A stretch of 64,000 bases of DNA. Origin: Amycolatopsis dendrobii (lineage in GTDB: Bacteria; Actinomycetota; Actinomycetes; Mycobacteriales; Pseudonocardiaceae). Position 1 is the stretch's first letter. Each line of letters opens with the position of its first letter. Shown piece after piece: positions 34,568-42,165 of this stretch. The position numbers were made by a program, and so were the translations under genes. Where the stretch lies: NCBI RefSeq assembly GCF_014145675.1, contig NZ_JACGZW010000013.1, positions 1-64,000 of the forward strand, read 5' to 3'. The notes under the pieces are model-generated. The model had not been told where the DNA came from. It did not search any database and worked only from the letters and a program-made list of their open reading frames with translations.

Positions 34568-35085
34568 TTAGCTCGCGACGACCGGCTCCGCGGAGGCCGC
34601 CGCGAGGTCGGCGGCGAACGAGGACGACCGCGTCCGGCGCGCCCGCCGACGGCGCTGCCGAGCCGGCCGTTTCGCAGGACTGCTGCCGGTCACGACGCTT
34701 GTGACCCGCGCGCGGGCGGACAGCTCGTAGGCGATGTCGGCCGCGGCCACCCCGGTTTCGTCGTCGCTGCGGATGAACCGCTCGCTCTTCGCCGGCGTGC
34801 GGGCGGCGATCGCCGCCTCGGCCTGCCGGGCGATCTGTACTGCGGCGGCGGCTCGCAGCCGGTGTCCAGCGCGACGGCCCCGCTGCGGATGCGGGTGATC
34901 AGCCGCTGGTCGGCGAGGGTCGGGAGGTCCCGTCGCGCGGTCGCGGGGGAGATGCCGGGTGCCCCGCCGATCTCCGCGATCGTGACGCTGCCCCGTTCGC
35001 TCGCCGATTCGAGCAGGGCGTTCAGGCGTTGCCGGGGCGTCATGCCGGTCTCTCGTTTCCTGGTCGGAGGCGGGGCGGTGCTCAT
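34568..35085 (-). pseudogene. Broken DeoR-family sugar regulator
   Basis: The N-terminal DeoR HTH is intact in one frame (MTPRQRLNALLESASERGSV, then PATARRDLPTLADQRLITRI and GAVALDTG). After about 70 residues the frame shifts: the DeoR sensor domain continues one base out of register as ARQAEAAIAARTPAKSERFI and GVAAADIAYELSARARVTSV, and then ends early. The full sensor domain (about 150 further residues) is missing. It lies between the two divergent sugar operons, exactly where a DeoR repressor belongs. Loss would leave both operons derepressed, or controlled by another protein. A truncated DNA-binding product is possible. Confidence 0.7.
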
Positions 35086-35108
35086 CCTAGAGGCCAGGCT
35101 CACTCGAC

Positions 35109-35116
35109 TTTATGAT
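35109..35116 (+). promoter_or_regulatory. Shared operator word TTTATGAT of the rightward sugar operon
   Basis: TTTATGAT at 35109-35116 also appears, in the matching orientation relative to its own gene, upstream of the leftward operon (34538-34545). AT-rich DNA with TCAATCAAAAACACTCAAG follows at 35141-35159, DeoR-like in character. It is probably part of the promoter of the SIS-kinase-aldolase operon. Confidence 0.5.
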
Positions 35117-35213
35117 CGAATCTGCGCTATAACGCATAGGTCAATCAAAAACACTCAAGTATGATGACGGCTGCGATCATCTCGCCCGTCCTGGATCGAA
35201 AGGCCTCCATCCC

Positions 35214-36104
35214 GTGTCCTCCCTTCCGGATGCCTCCGGCTCCTTCGCGGCCGCCGAACTGGCTTCCCAGCCCGAAATGTGGCGCGCGGCGGCCGCGCTG
35301 GCCCCGTCGGCCGCGCTGCCTCAGCCGGGCGAACGAGTGGCCGTAGTCGGCTGCGGCACCAGCTGGTTCATCGCGATGAGCTACGCCGTCGCCCGCGAAC
35401 AACGCGGCCACGGGGTCACCGACGCCTTCGCCGGCTCCGAATGCCCGGCTTCGCGCGAATACGACCGCGTCGTGGCGATTTCCCGCTCCGGCACCACGAC
35501 CGAGATCATCGACCTGCTCGCCGCCATGCCCGCACAGCGCACCGTGCTGATCACCGCGGTCGGCGAGAGTCCCGCCGCCGCCCACGCGGACGAGGTCGTC
35601 GAACTTTCCTTCGCCGACGAACAATCCGTCGTGCAGACCCGCTTTGCCACCACCGCGCTCGCCCTGCTGCGCGCCGGTCTGGGCGACGACATCGACCAAC
35701 TCGCGTCCGCCTGCACCGAAGCGCTGACGCAACCGATCGACGACCTGCTCGACGCTGAACAGGTCACCTTCATCGGCCGCGGCCCCGCAGTCGGCTTGGC
35801 TTGCGAGGCCGCACTGAAGACCCGCGAAGCCGCACAGTTCTGGGCTGAGTCCTATCCCGCCATGGACTACCGCCACGGCCCGATCGCGATCGCCCAGCCG
35901 GGCCGTCTCGTCTGGTCGCTGGGCCCGGCCCCCGCCGGACTCGCGGACGACGTCGCCCGCACCGGCGCGCGTTTCGTGCACCACGACCTGGATCCGCTCG
36001 CCGCACTCGTGGTGGCGCAACGCTTCGCCGTCGCGCTGGCCGCCCGGCGCGGCCTGGATCCCGACCGCCCGCGCTCGCTGACGCGCTCGGTGATCCTCGC
36101 CTGA
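35214..36104 (+). CDS. AgaS-type SIS-domain sugar-phosphate isomerase/deaminase
   Basis: The protein has 296 residues from GTG 35214. It has two SIS domains: the first has VAVVGCGTSWFIAMSYAVAR and ISRSGTTTEIIDLL, the second VTFIGRGPAVGLACEAALKT followed by REAAQFWAESYPAMDYRHGP. This is the isomerase half of glucosamine-6-phosphate synthase and of AgaS, which turns galactosamine-6-phosphate into tagatose-6-phosphate. Followed by a tagatose-6-phosphate-type kinase and a class II aldolase, the AgaS role is the best reading; ketose/aldose isomerisation of another hexose phosphate is the alternative. It is the first gene of a tight three-gene operon. Confidence 0.85.
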   Translation: MSSLPDASGSFAAAELASQPEMWRAAAALAPSAALPQPGERVAVVGCGTSWFIAMSYAVAREQRGHGVTDAFAGSECPASREYDRVVAISRSGTTTEIIDLLAAMPAQRTVLITAVGESPAAAHADEVVELSFADEQSVVQTRFATTALALLRAGLGDDIDQLASACTEALTQPIDDLLDAEQVTFIGRGPAVGLACEAALKTREAAQFWAESYPAMDYRHGPIAIAQPGRLVWSLGPAPAGLADDVARTGARFVHHDLDPLAALVVAQRFAVALAARRGLDPDRPRSLTRSVILA

Positions 36105-36991
36105 TGATCCTCACCCTGACGCCGAACCCGGCCATCGACGTCACCTACCGGATCGGCGCCCACGCGCCCGGGGACACGAACCGGGTGCTGGAGGTGCAGC
36201 GACGGCCGGGCGGCAAGGGCGTGAACGTCGCCCGGGTGCTCGCTGCCGTGGAGGCCCCGGTCCAGGCCCTTCTCCCGTTGGGCGGCGAGGCGGGCCGGTG
36301 GCTCGGGGCTGAACTGGACGTGCCCTTCGAGGCAGTCCCGATCTCCGGCGAAAACCGAACCACCGTAACGGTTGCCGGGGACGGCCATCCGACGGTTTAC
36401 GCGGAACCCGGCCCGGAAGTGTCCGAAGAGGAATGGACAGCTTTCGGTTCTCGCCTGGCCCACTGCCTGCCCGGGGCGGACCTGCTGGTGGTTTCCGGTT
36501 CCCTGCCGCGTGGTGCCTCCCCGGACCTGGTCTCCGACTGGACCCGTATCGCCCGGGAAGCCGGAGTGCGGACGCTGGTCGACGCCTCCGGCCTCGCGTT
36601 GCTGGCCGCGGCCCGCGCCGGTGCGCTGGTGAAGCCGAATCGAGCCGAACTGCTCGCCGCGACCTCCGCAGCTGACGAAGCGGCTGGCGCTGCGGCACTT
36701 CTCCGGCTGGGCGCGCAGTTGGTCGTCGTTTCGCGCGGAGCCGACGGCATCGCCGCCTATGGCCAGGGCGGCGTTCGGATTGTCCCCGCCATCCCCGACG
36801 TCCATGGCAACCCGACCGGAGCCGGGGATGCCGCGACCGCCGGACTGGCCGTCGCCCTCGCCGCCGGTCGCCCCCTGATCGAAGCCCTGCGCACCGCCGC
36901 CGCACTGGGCGCCGCAGCCGTCCTCCGCCCGGTCGCCGGAGAAGTCGATCTCCCCGCCTATCGCCGATTCCTGAACGGAGCCCCCGCATGA
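36104..36991 (+). CDS. 1-phosphofructokinase/tagatose-6-phosphate kinase (PfkB family)
   Basis: The protein has 295 residues. It begins MILTLTPNPAIDVTYRI, the hallmark of the FruK/LacC branch, with RRPGGKGVNVARVL and the C-terminal GNPTGAGDAATAGLA carrying the catalytic Asp. These kinases add the second phosphate to fructose-1-phosphate or tagatose-6-phosphate. With an SIS isomerase before it and an aldolase after it, tagatose-6-phosphate is the likelier substrate. Start and stop overlap both neighbours (TGATG and ATGA), so the three proteins are translationally coupled. Confidence 0.88.
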   Translation: MILTLTPNPAIDVTYRIGAHAPGDTNRVLEVQRRPGGKGVNVARVLAAVEAPVQALLPLGGEAGRWLGAELDVPFEAVPISGENRTTVTVAGDGHPTVYAEPGPEVSEEEWTAFGSRLAHCLPGADLLVVSGSLPRGASPDLVSDWTRIAREAGVRTLVDASGLALLAAARAGALVKPNRAELLAATSAADEAAGAAALLRLGAQLVVVSRGADGIAAYGQGGVRIVPAIPDVHGNPTGAGDAATAGLAVALAAGRPLIEALRTAAALGAAAVLRPVAGEVDLPAYRRFLNGAPA

Positions 36992-37824
36992 TCACCCGTC
37001 CCGAACTGCCCCGGCTGCTGGCCGCCGCCCGCGAGCGCGGTTCCGCCGTGGGCGCGTTCAATGTGATCATGCTGGAACACGCCGAGGCCATCGCCGAGGG
37101 TGCGGAACAGGCCGGATTGCCGGTGGTGCTGCAGATCAGCGAAAACTGCGTCCGCTACCACGGCGGATTGGCCCCGATCACCGTGGCGTCCCGGGAAATC
37201 GCCCGCCGCGCGTCGGTCGGCGTGCTGGTGCACCTGGACCACATCGAAGACCCGGAGCTGATCCGGGAGGGCATCGCATTGGGCGTGGACAGCGTGATGT
37301 ACGACGGATCGCGCTTGCCGTACGCGGAAAACCTGCGCACGACCCGGGAGATCGCCTCGCTCTGTCACGACGCGGGTGTAGCGGTGGAAGCGGAACTGGG
37401 CGAGGTGGGCGGAAAGGACGGCGTGCACGCGCCCGGTGCCCGCACCGACCCGGCCGAAGCGGCCGACTTCGTGGCCGCGACCGGCGTGGACGCCCTGGCG
37501 GTGGCAGTCGGGACATCTCACGCGATGGTGGAACGGACGGCCCAGGTGGACCGTGCGCTGGTGACCCGGTTGCGAGACGCGGTCCCGGTCCCGCTGGTAT
37601 TGCACGGCTCGTCAGGACTGTCGGACGAAGAACTGCGCGGGGCGGTGGCGAGCGGGATGGCGAAGGTCAATATCTCAACGCATCTCAATGGCCTGTTCAC
37701 GCGGTCGGTTCGGCGGTTCCTGGAGGAGCGGCCGGACGCGGTGGATCCGCGGAAGTACGTCCGGCTGGGGAGGAGCGCGGTGGCGTCGGAGACTGCTCGG
37801 CTTCTGCGTTTGCTCGCCGGTTGA
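36988..37824 (+). CDS. Class II tagatose/fructose-bisphosphate aldolase
   Basis: The protein has 278 residues. Class II aldolases are zinc enzymes: VHLDHIEDPELI (catalytic Asp84, zinc ligand His85), the Glu in AEAELGEVGGKDG, GTSHAMVE and LHGSSGLSDEEL (the other zinc His and the phosphate loop), and MAKVNISTHLN. It would split tagatose- or fructose-1,6-bisphosphate into dihydroxyacetone phosphate and glyceraldehyde 3-phosphate. It is shorter than glycolytic class II FBA (about 340) and matches the GatY/KbaY/AgaY size. It is the last gene of the operon. Confidence 0.9.
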   Translation: MITRPELPRLLAAARERGSAVGAFNVIMLEHAEAIAEGAEQAGLPVVLQISENCVRYHGGLAPITVASREIARRASVGVLVHLDHIEDPELIREGIALGVDSVMYDGSRLPYAENLRTTREIASLCHDAGVAVEAELGEVGGKDGVHAPGARTDPAEAADFVAATGVDALAVAVGTSHAMVERTAQVDRALVTRLRDAVPVPLVLHGSSGLSDEELRGAVASGMAKVNISTHLNGLFTRSVRRFLEERPDAVDPRKYVRLGRSAVASETARLLRLLAG

Positions 37825-38430
37825 GCGGGTACGGCGGCCGGTACTGGTGCATGCGACCGGCGGTGGGGAGCGGTCCGGTGACGGTTTCCGGAGACAGGCT
37901 GAATCCGAGGCGCCCGCTGAGGACCGCCATCATCGCGGTCGACGCGTCGGCGATCGACGCGCGTGAAGGGAAGCCGATGAGCCCGGCGTCGAACATCTCG
38001 CCGTCGAACATCTCGTCGTCGAACATGTGGGGGCGAGTCCCGGCCCGGGAGTCGTAGGGCGCGCCGCGCTGGAACGCGAAGACGAACTCGCCGGGCGAGA
38101 GACAGGAGACAGCGGTGGGGTCGAATGGGTTGGCTGCGATGAGGACGACCTCGGTGTTCTCGGCCAGGCGGTTCGAGATGCCGTCGAGATAGCTCTTCTG
38201 CTGCGAGTACTCCACCACGACGGTCCATTCGCCGGACTCGGCGACGCGAATCCATCGCGGCCTTTCGTCGAACGTGGCCGTCCGCAGCACAGGGTCGGCC
38301 AGTGCTTGCTCCGTGGTCATGGTCCGCGCCGAGTCCGGATCGATGCCGAAGGCGCGAAACACCTCGGCGGCGCTCGTTCCGCGCACGAAGGCCAGCGCGC
38401 CCGGTCGTCCACAGGCGATTTCCCGGTCAT
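37697..38430 (-). pseudogene. DUF6461-like protein, probably frameshifted
   Basis: ATG 38430 has an excellent GGAGGAACG ribosome site and starts MTGKSPVDDRARW. The conserved body begins in another frame at LAFVRGTSAAEVFRAFGIDP and continues with WIRVAESGEWTVVVEYSQQK and SCLSPGEFVFAFQRG. About one missing base near 38395-38400 would join them as ..DDRARLAFVRG... The C-terminus runs into the aldolase gene without its own stop, up to 37697. A 15-bp tandem repeat (37988 onward) encodes EMFD units in the tail. Either a pseudogene or a sequencing error; an in-frame GTG further upstream is a weaker alternative start. Confidence 0.55.
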
Positions 38431-38499
38431 CGTTCCTCCGGCCGCGGGCTTCGCCGACGAGCTTGGGCGGAGAACGCGGCACGACCGGGTCGGGTACTC

Positions 38500-38511
38500 T
38501 TGGTATACCAA
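38500..38511. promoter_or_regulatory. GntR operator A, TTGGTATACCAA
   Basis: A perfect 12-bp palindrome ends 28 bp before the amidohydrolase start at 38540. It is identical to the site at 49070 and near-identical to those at 40651 and 45009. FCD-type GntR proteins bind GTnnAC-centred palindromes, and two are encoded nearby. Confidence 0.85.
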
Positions 38512-38539
38512 AGTGCTCCCGTCGAGAAAGGTGCTCTCC

Positions 38540-39748
38540 GTGTTGATCCGTGACGTCCGTCCCTGGGGCGGTCAGCGCAGCGACGTCGAGGTGGCAGGCG
38601 ACCGGATCGCCGCGGTCCGGCCGCATGATCCGGCGGCGTCCGGCGGGGACGTGGTCGAGGGGCGCGGGCGGCTGCTGTTCCCCTCCTTCAGCGACGTGCA
38701 CGTTCACCTCGACTCGACGCGCATCGGCCTGCCGTTCCGGCCGCACACGGGAGCTCCCGGCGTCTGGGCGATGATGCTGAACGACCGCGAGAACTGGCGG
38801 AACGCCGAGGTCCCGCTGCCGGAACGCGTCGCGGGCACGTTGGAGCGGATGATCGCGAACGGCACCACTCGCGTGCGCACCTACGCGCAGGTCGACGTGG
38901 ACTGCCGGCTCGAGAAGCTCGACGCGGTGCTCGCGGCCAAGGAGCGCTTCGCCGCGCACGCGGACGTCGAGGTGATGGCGTTCCCGCAGGCGGGGATCCT
39001 GCGCGAGCCGGGCACGGCGGACGTGCTGGAGGCCGCGCTGCGTTCGGGTGCGTCGGTGGTCGGCGGGATCGATCCGTGTTCGCTCGACAAGGATCCCAAG
39101 GGGCACTTGGACGTCGTGTTCGGGCTGGCCGAGAAGTACGGCGTCGAGGTCGACATCCATCTGCACGAGCCGGGCCATCTCGGGGTGTTTTCGACGGACC
39201 TGGTGATCGAGCGGGTCCGCGCGCTGGACATGCGCGGCAAGGTGACCATGTCGCACGCGTACGAGCTGGGCTCGGTCTCGGAGGCGGTGAGCCGACGGCT
39301 GATCGACACGTTCGCGGAGCTGGACATCGCGATGGCGACGGTCGCGCCGTCCGTCGACCGGCAGTTGTCGCTGGCGGAGCTGACGACCGCGGGCGTGCGC
39401 GTCGGGCTGGGGGAGGACGGGCAGCGGGACTACTGGAGCCCGTACGGCAACTGCGATCTGCTCGACCGGACGTGGCAGCTGGCCTTCACGCACGGGTTCC
39501 GGCGCGACGAGCTGATCGAGATGGCGCTCGCGATCGCGACGACGGGCGGCGCGTCGATCATGAGCCACGACGTGCCCCGGCTGGCGGGAATCGCCGACCG
39601 GCCCGGCGTGGCCGCCGGCGACCGGGCGGACCTGGTGCTGGTGGACGGTGAGACGCCGACCAGCGCGGTGATGGACCGCGGCAAGGACCGCACGGTGCTG
39701 CACGACGGCGTCGTGGTGGCGGACGGGCTGGCGGTCGTCGACCTCTGA
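38540..39748 (+). CDS. Amidohydrolase, cytosine-deaminase-like 1
   Basis: The protein has 402 residues from GTG 38540 (GAGAAAGG 8 nt upstream). It belongs to the metal-dependent amidohydrolase superfamily: SDVHVHLDS gives the HxH metal pair, DIHLHEPG a third His, MSHAYELG the fourth, and GEDGQRDYWSPYGNCDLL the final Asp. Cytosine deaminase and its relatives remove ammonia from, or open, N-heterocycles. It is a clear paralogue of the enzyme at 42166-43326 (shared GGIDP, DPKGHLDVVF and PYG segments) but has Glu in place of the usual Asn before the last Asp. The substrate is unknown. An operator TTGGTATACCAA lies 28 bp upstream. Confidence 0.85.
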   Translation: MLIRDVRPWGGQRSDVEVAGDRIAAVRPHDPAASGGDVVEGRGRLLFPSFSDVHVHLDSTRIGLPFRPHTGAPGVWAMMLNDRENWRNAEVPLPERVAGTLERMIANGTTRVRTYAQVDVDCRLEKLDAVLAAKERFAAHADVEVMAFPQAGILREPGTADVLEAALRSGASVVGGIDPCSLDKDPKGHLDVVFGLAEKYGVEVDIHLHEPGHLGVFSTDLVIERVRALDMRGKVTMSHAYELGSVSEAVSRRLIDTFAELDIAMATVAPSVDRQLSLAELTTAGVRVGLGEDGQRDYWSPYGNCDLLDRTWQLAFTHGFRRDELIEMALAIATTGGASIMSHDVPRLAGIADRPGVAAGDRADLVLVDGETPTSAVMDRGKDRTVLHDGVVVADGLAVVDL

Positions 39749-39773
39749 CGGGGCGAAGCCCGGCGGGCGCGAG

Positions 39774-39820
39774 CGTCTGTGCGGGGAACCCTGCCGGAAT
39801 CAGAGTTCCCCTCGCAGACG
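39774..39820. repeat. Intergenic palindrome of the 24009 family
   Basis: CGTCTGTGCGGGGAAC at 39774-39789 matches the reverse complement of GTTCCCCTCGCAGACG at 39805-39820 at 14 of 16 positions. The inner GGAATCAGAGTTCCC resembles the centre of the 24009 element. It sits between convergent genes and can act as a bidirectional terminator. Confidence 0.7.
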
Positions 39821-39891
39821 TCAGCGGGAGCGGGGGCGCACCGGGGCCGGCCCGGCCGCGAGGCAGGCTGGGGAAGCTCCGCGCTCGCGGT

Positions 39892-40548
39892 TCACCCGGC
39901 CGAAGCGGATTCCTCCGCCGGATGCCGCCGCGCCGCCTCGCTCGTGCCGGTCGCGAGATGGGCCAGCACCAGCCGTTCCACGCGCTCGACATCCCGGTCC
40001 ACGATCGCCTCGTACAAGAGTTCGTGCTCGGCCGCCATCGCTTCCAGGTCGTCGTGCTGGCCGAGCAGCCATCGCATGCGGCTGCGCAACGTCCGTTCCA
40101 GTTCGCCGAGCAATTCGTTCGCCGACAGCGACGTGACGACCTCGTGGAAATCCGCGGCTGCCCGGCGTGCGGACACCGCGTCGCCGGCGCGGGCGGCGCG
40201 CAGTTCCGTGTCGAGCACCTCCCGCAGCCGCGCCAGGCCTTCGCGCGTGCGGCGTTGCGCGGCGAGCCGGAAAGTGAGGCCCTCGAAGGCCGTGCGCACC
40301 TCGTTGAGGTCCGCGACGTCCGACGCGGTGAACTCCCGCACCACCGACCACGACCGCGGCCGCGGCGTCACCAGGCCCTCGTTTCCCAGCGCGCGCAACG
40401 CGTCCCGCACCGGCACCCGGCTCACGCCCATCTCCGCGGCCAGATCCCGTTCGACCAGCTTGCTGCCGGGAGCCCGCGTGCCGTCGAGGATCTCGTTCCG
40501 CAGCCGTTCCGTGACGCGCTCGGACTCCGACGCGAAACCCGGCTCCAT
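39892..40548 (-). CDS. GntR-family (FCD) transcriptional regulator 1
   Basis: The protein has 218 residues from ATG 40548 (GGAGGGGATCGG). The N-terminal winged HTH is VTERLRNEILDGTRAPGSKL, then AAEMGVSRVPVRDALRALGN. The all-helical FCD ligand domain follows (DLNEVRTAFEGLTFRLAA; ADFHEVVTSLSANELL; EHELLYEAIVDRDVERVERL) with the metal/ligand His and Asp residues typical of FCD. It is a close paralogue of the regulator at 48172; both share RVPVRDAL and RSRMRWLLGQH. It is divergent from the amidohydrolase at 40686, with operator B between, and probably represses the regulon until a substrate-derived acid binds. Confidence 0.92.
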   Translation of the reverse strand: MEPGFASESERVTERLRNEILDGTRAPGSKLVERDLAAEMGVSRVPVRDALRALGNEGLVTPRPRSWSVVREFTASDVADLNEVRTAFEGLTFRLAAQRRTREGLARLREVLDTELRAARAGDAVSARRAAADFHEVVTSLSANELLGELERTLRSRMRWLLGQHDDLEAMAAEHELLYEAIVDRDVERVERLVLAHLATGTSEAARRHPAEESASAG

Positions 40549-40650
40549 CCGATCCCCTCCCGCCGCTGTCACCGACAGTATCGGCGAACCTCCTCCCAGG
40601 TTCCCGGAAAAACCCGCCCCCGGCAAGGTCTGGCCGCCAGGTTCCGCCGT

Positions 40651-40662
40651 TTGGTATACCTA
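40651..40662. promoter_or_regulatory. GntR operator B, TTGGTATACCTA
   Basis: It matches the palindrome TTGGTATACCAA at 11 of 12 positions. It ends 23 bp before the amidohydrolase start at 40686 and about 100 bp upstream of the divergent GntR gene, so it may control both. Confidence 0.8.
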
Positions 40663-40685
40663 AATCCCCGAGCGGAAGGAATCCG

Positions 40686-42152
40686 ATGCGCACTCGCTGG
40701 CGTGCCCGCCATGTGCTGGCCCATCAGAACGGGCGGCACGCCCTGCTGGAAAACGGCGAGGTCGTCTGGGAAGACGACGTCGTCGCCTACGTCGGCCCGC
40801 GGTATGCCGGAACGACGGACGTGGACGTCGACCTCGGCGAATCGCTCGTCCTCCCGGGCCTGATCGACCTCGACGCGCTGACCGACGTGGACCATCTCGT
40901 CCTCGATTCCTGGGCGGCGGCGGACCGCGCGGCCGGTCTCCAGTGGTCCGAGGACTACTTCGCGCACCGCCGCCGCGACGTCTTCACCCCGGAAGAACGG
41001 CAGACCATTCGCGAGTACGCGCTCGTCCAGCTGGCGCTGCACGGAATCACGACGTTCATGCCGATCGCGTCGGAAGTCCATTCGTCGTGGGCCGAGCCGT
41101 ACGAGGAACTCGTCGCGATGGCGGACTTCTCGCGGAACCTCGGGCTGCGCGGATATCTAGGCCCGGCTTACCGATCCGGCGTCAACGTGGCCACTGCGGA
41201 CGGTGCCCGCACGGTCGCCTTCGACGAACCCCGCGGCGAGGACGGGTTAGCCGACGCGTTGCGGTTCCTGGACCACGCAAAGGAACTAGACGACCCGCTC
41301 GTCAACGGTGTTCTGCTGCCATGCCGCATCGAGACCCTCACCGAAGACCTCATGCGCGCCACCGCCGACGCAGCGCGCGAGCGCGACGTCCTGGTGCGGC
41401 TGCACTGCCTTCAAGGCGTGCTGGAGCGCGAACTGATCCTCGACCGCTACGGCGTGACTCCGCTGGAAATGCTCAAGCGCACCGGCCTGCTCGGCGAGCG
41501 CCTCCTGATCCCGCACGGCCAGGTCCTCGACCGCCATCCCGATGTCTACGGCGAAGACCGCGGCGACGTCGCGACCTTGGCCGCAGCCGGCGCGTCGGTG
41601 ATCCACTGCCCGCTCACGTCTTTCCGCTACGGCCACGCCCTGCGCTCGTTCCGCGACTACCGCGAAGCAGGCCTGAACCTGTGTCTGGGCACGGATTCCT
41701 TCCCGCCGGACCTGGTGCGCGGCATGGACGTCGGCGTGCATCTGGCGAAGGTGATGGACGACCGCGCCGACGCGGCTCCGGCCGAATGGTACGTCGAAGC
41801 GGCGACGCTCGGCGGTGCCCGAGCGCTCCGCCGCGACGACCTCGGCAAGCTGGAGCCGGGCGCACAGGCGGACCTCGTCGCGTTCCGCGTCGGCGACCTC
41901 CGCGACGGTGTGCGGGACGACCCGATCCGCACGTTCCTGCTCTCCGGAACCGCCCGCCAGGCAACGCATTCCGTCGTCGCGGGCCAGCCGGTGCTGGTGG
42001 ACGGGCGCCTTCCCGGCGTCGACGAGCGGGACCTCCGCCGCCGCGGGCAGGCGTTGTTCGAGAAGATGCGCGCCGCGTATCCGGAGCGGGACGTCGAACG
42101 CCGGGAGGCGGGGGAGTTGTTCCCTCCGGCCTTCCCGGCGTTCCAGGAGTAA
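40686..42152 (+). CDS. Amidohydrolase (chlorohydrolase/AtzA-like), altered metal site
   Basis: The protein has 488 residues; GCGGAAGGAATCC precedes the ATG. It has the amidohydrolase composite beta-sandwich/TIM barrel. LVLPGLIDLDALTDVDH marks the position of the first metal motif, but the usual HxH is absent, replaced by Asp-Ala-Leu with a later His. Downstream ligands are present: RLHCLQGV, LIPHGQVLD and LGTDSFPPD. The C-terminal GKLEPGAQADLVAFRVGD is typical. Relatives deaminate or dechlorinate triazines, guanine or related rings; the altered site suggests a different chemistry or metal arrangement. It is controlled by operator B and divergent from GntR 1. Confidence 0.85.
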   Translation: MRTRWRARHVLAHQNGRHALLENGEVVWEDDVVAYVGPRYAGTTDVDVDLGESLVLPGLIDLDALTDVDHLVLDSWAAADRAAGLQWSEDYFAHRRRDVFTPEERQTIREYALVQLALHGITTFMPIASEVHSSWAEPYEELVAMADFSRNLGLRGYLGPAYRSGVNVATADGARTVAFDEPRGEDGLADALRFLDHAKELDDPLVNGVLLPCRIETLTEDLMRATADAARERDVLVRLHCLQGVLERELILDRYGVTPLEMLKRTGLLGERLLIPHGQVLDRHPDVYGEDRGDVATLAAAGASVIHCPLTSFRYGHALRSFRDYREAGLNLCLGTDSFPPDLVRGMDVGVHLAKVMDDRADAAPAEWYVEAATLGGARALRRDDLGKLEPGAQADLVAFRVGDLRDGVRDDPIRTFLLSGTARQATHSVVAGQPVLVDGRLPGVDERDLRRRGQALFEKMRAAYPERDVERREAGELFPPAFPAFQE

Positions 42153-42165
42153 GCGGCGGGCGGGG

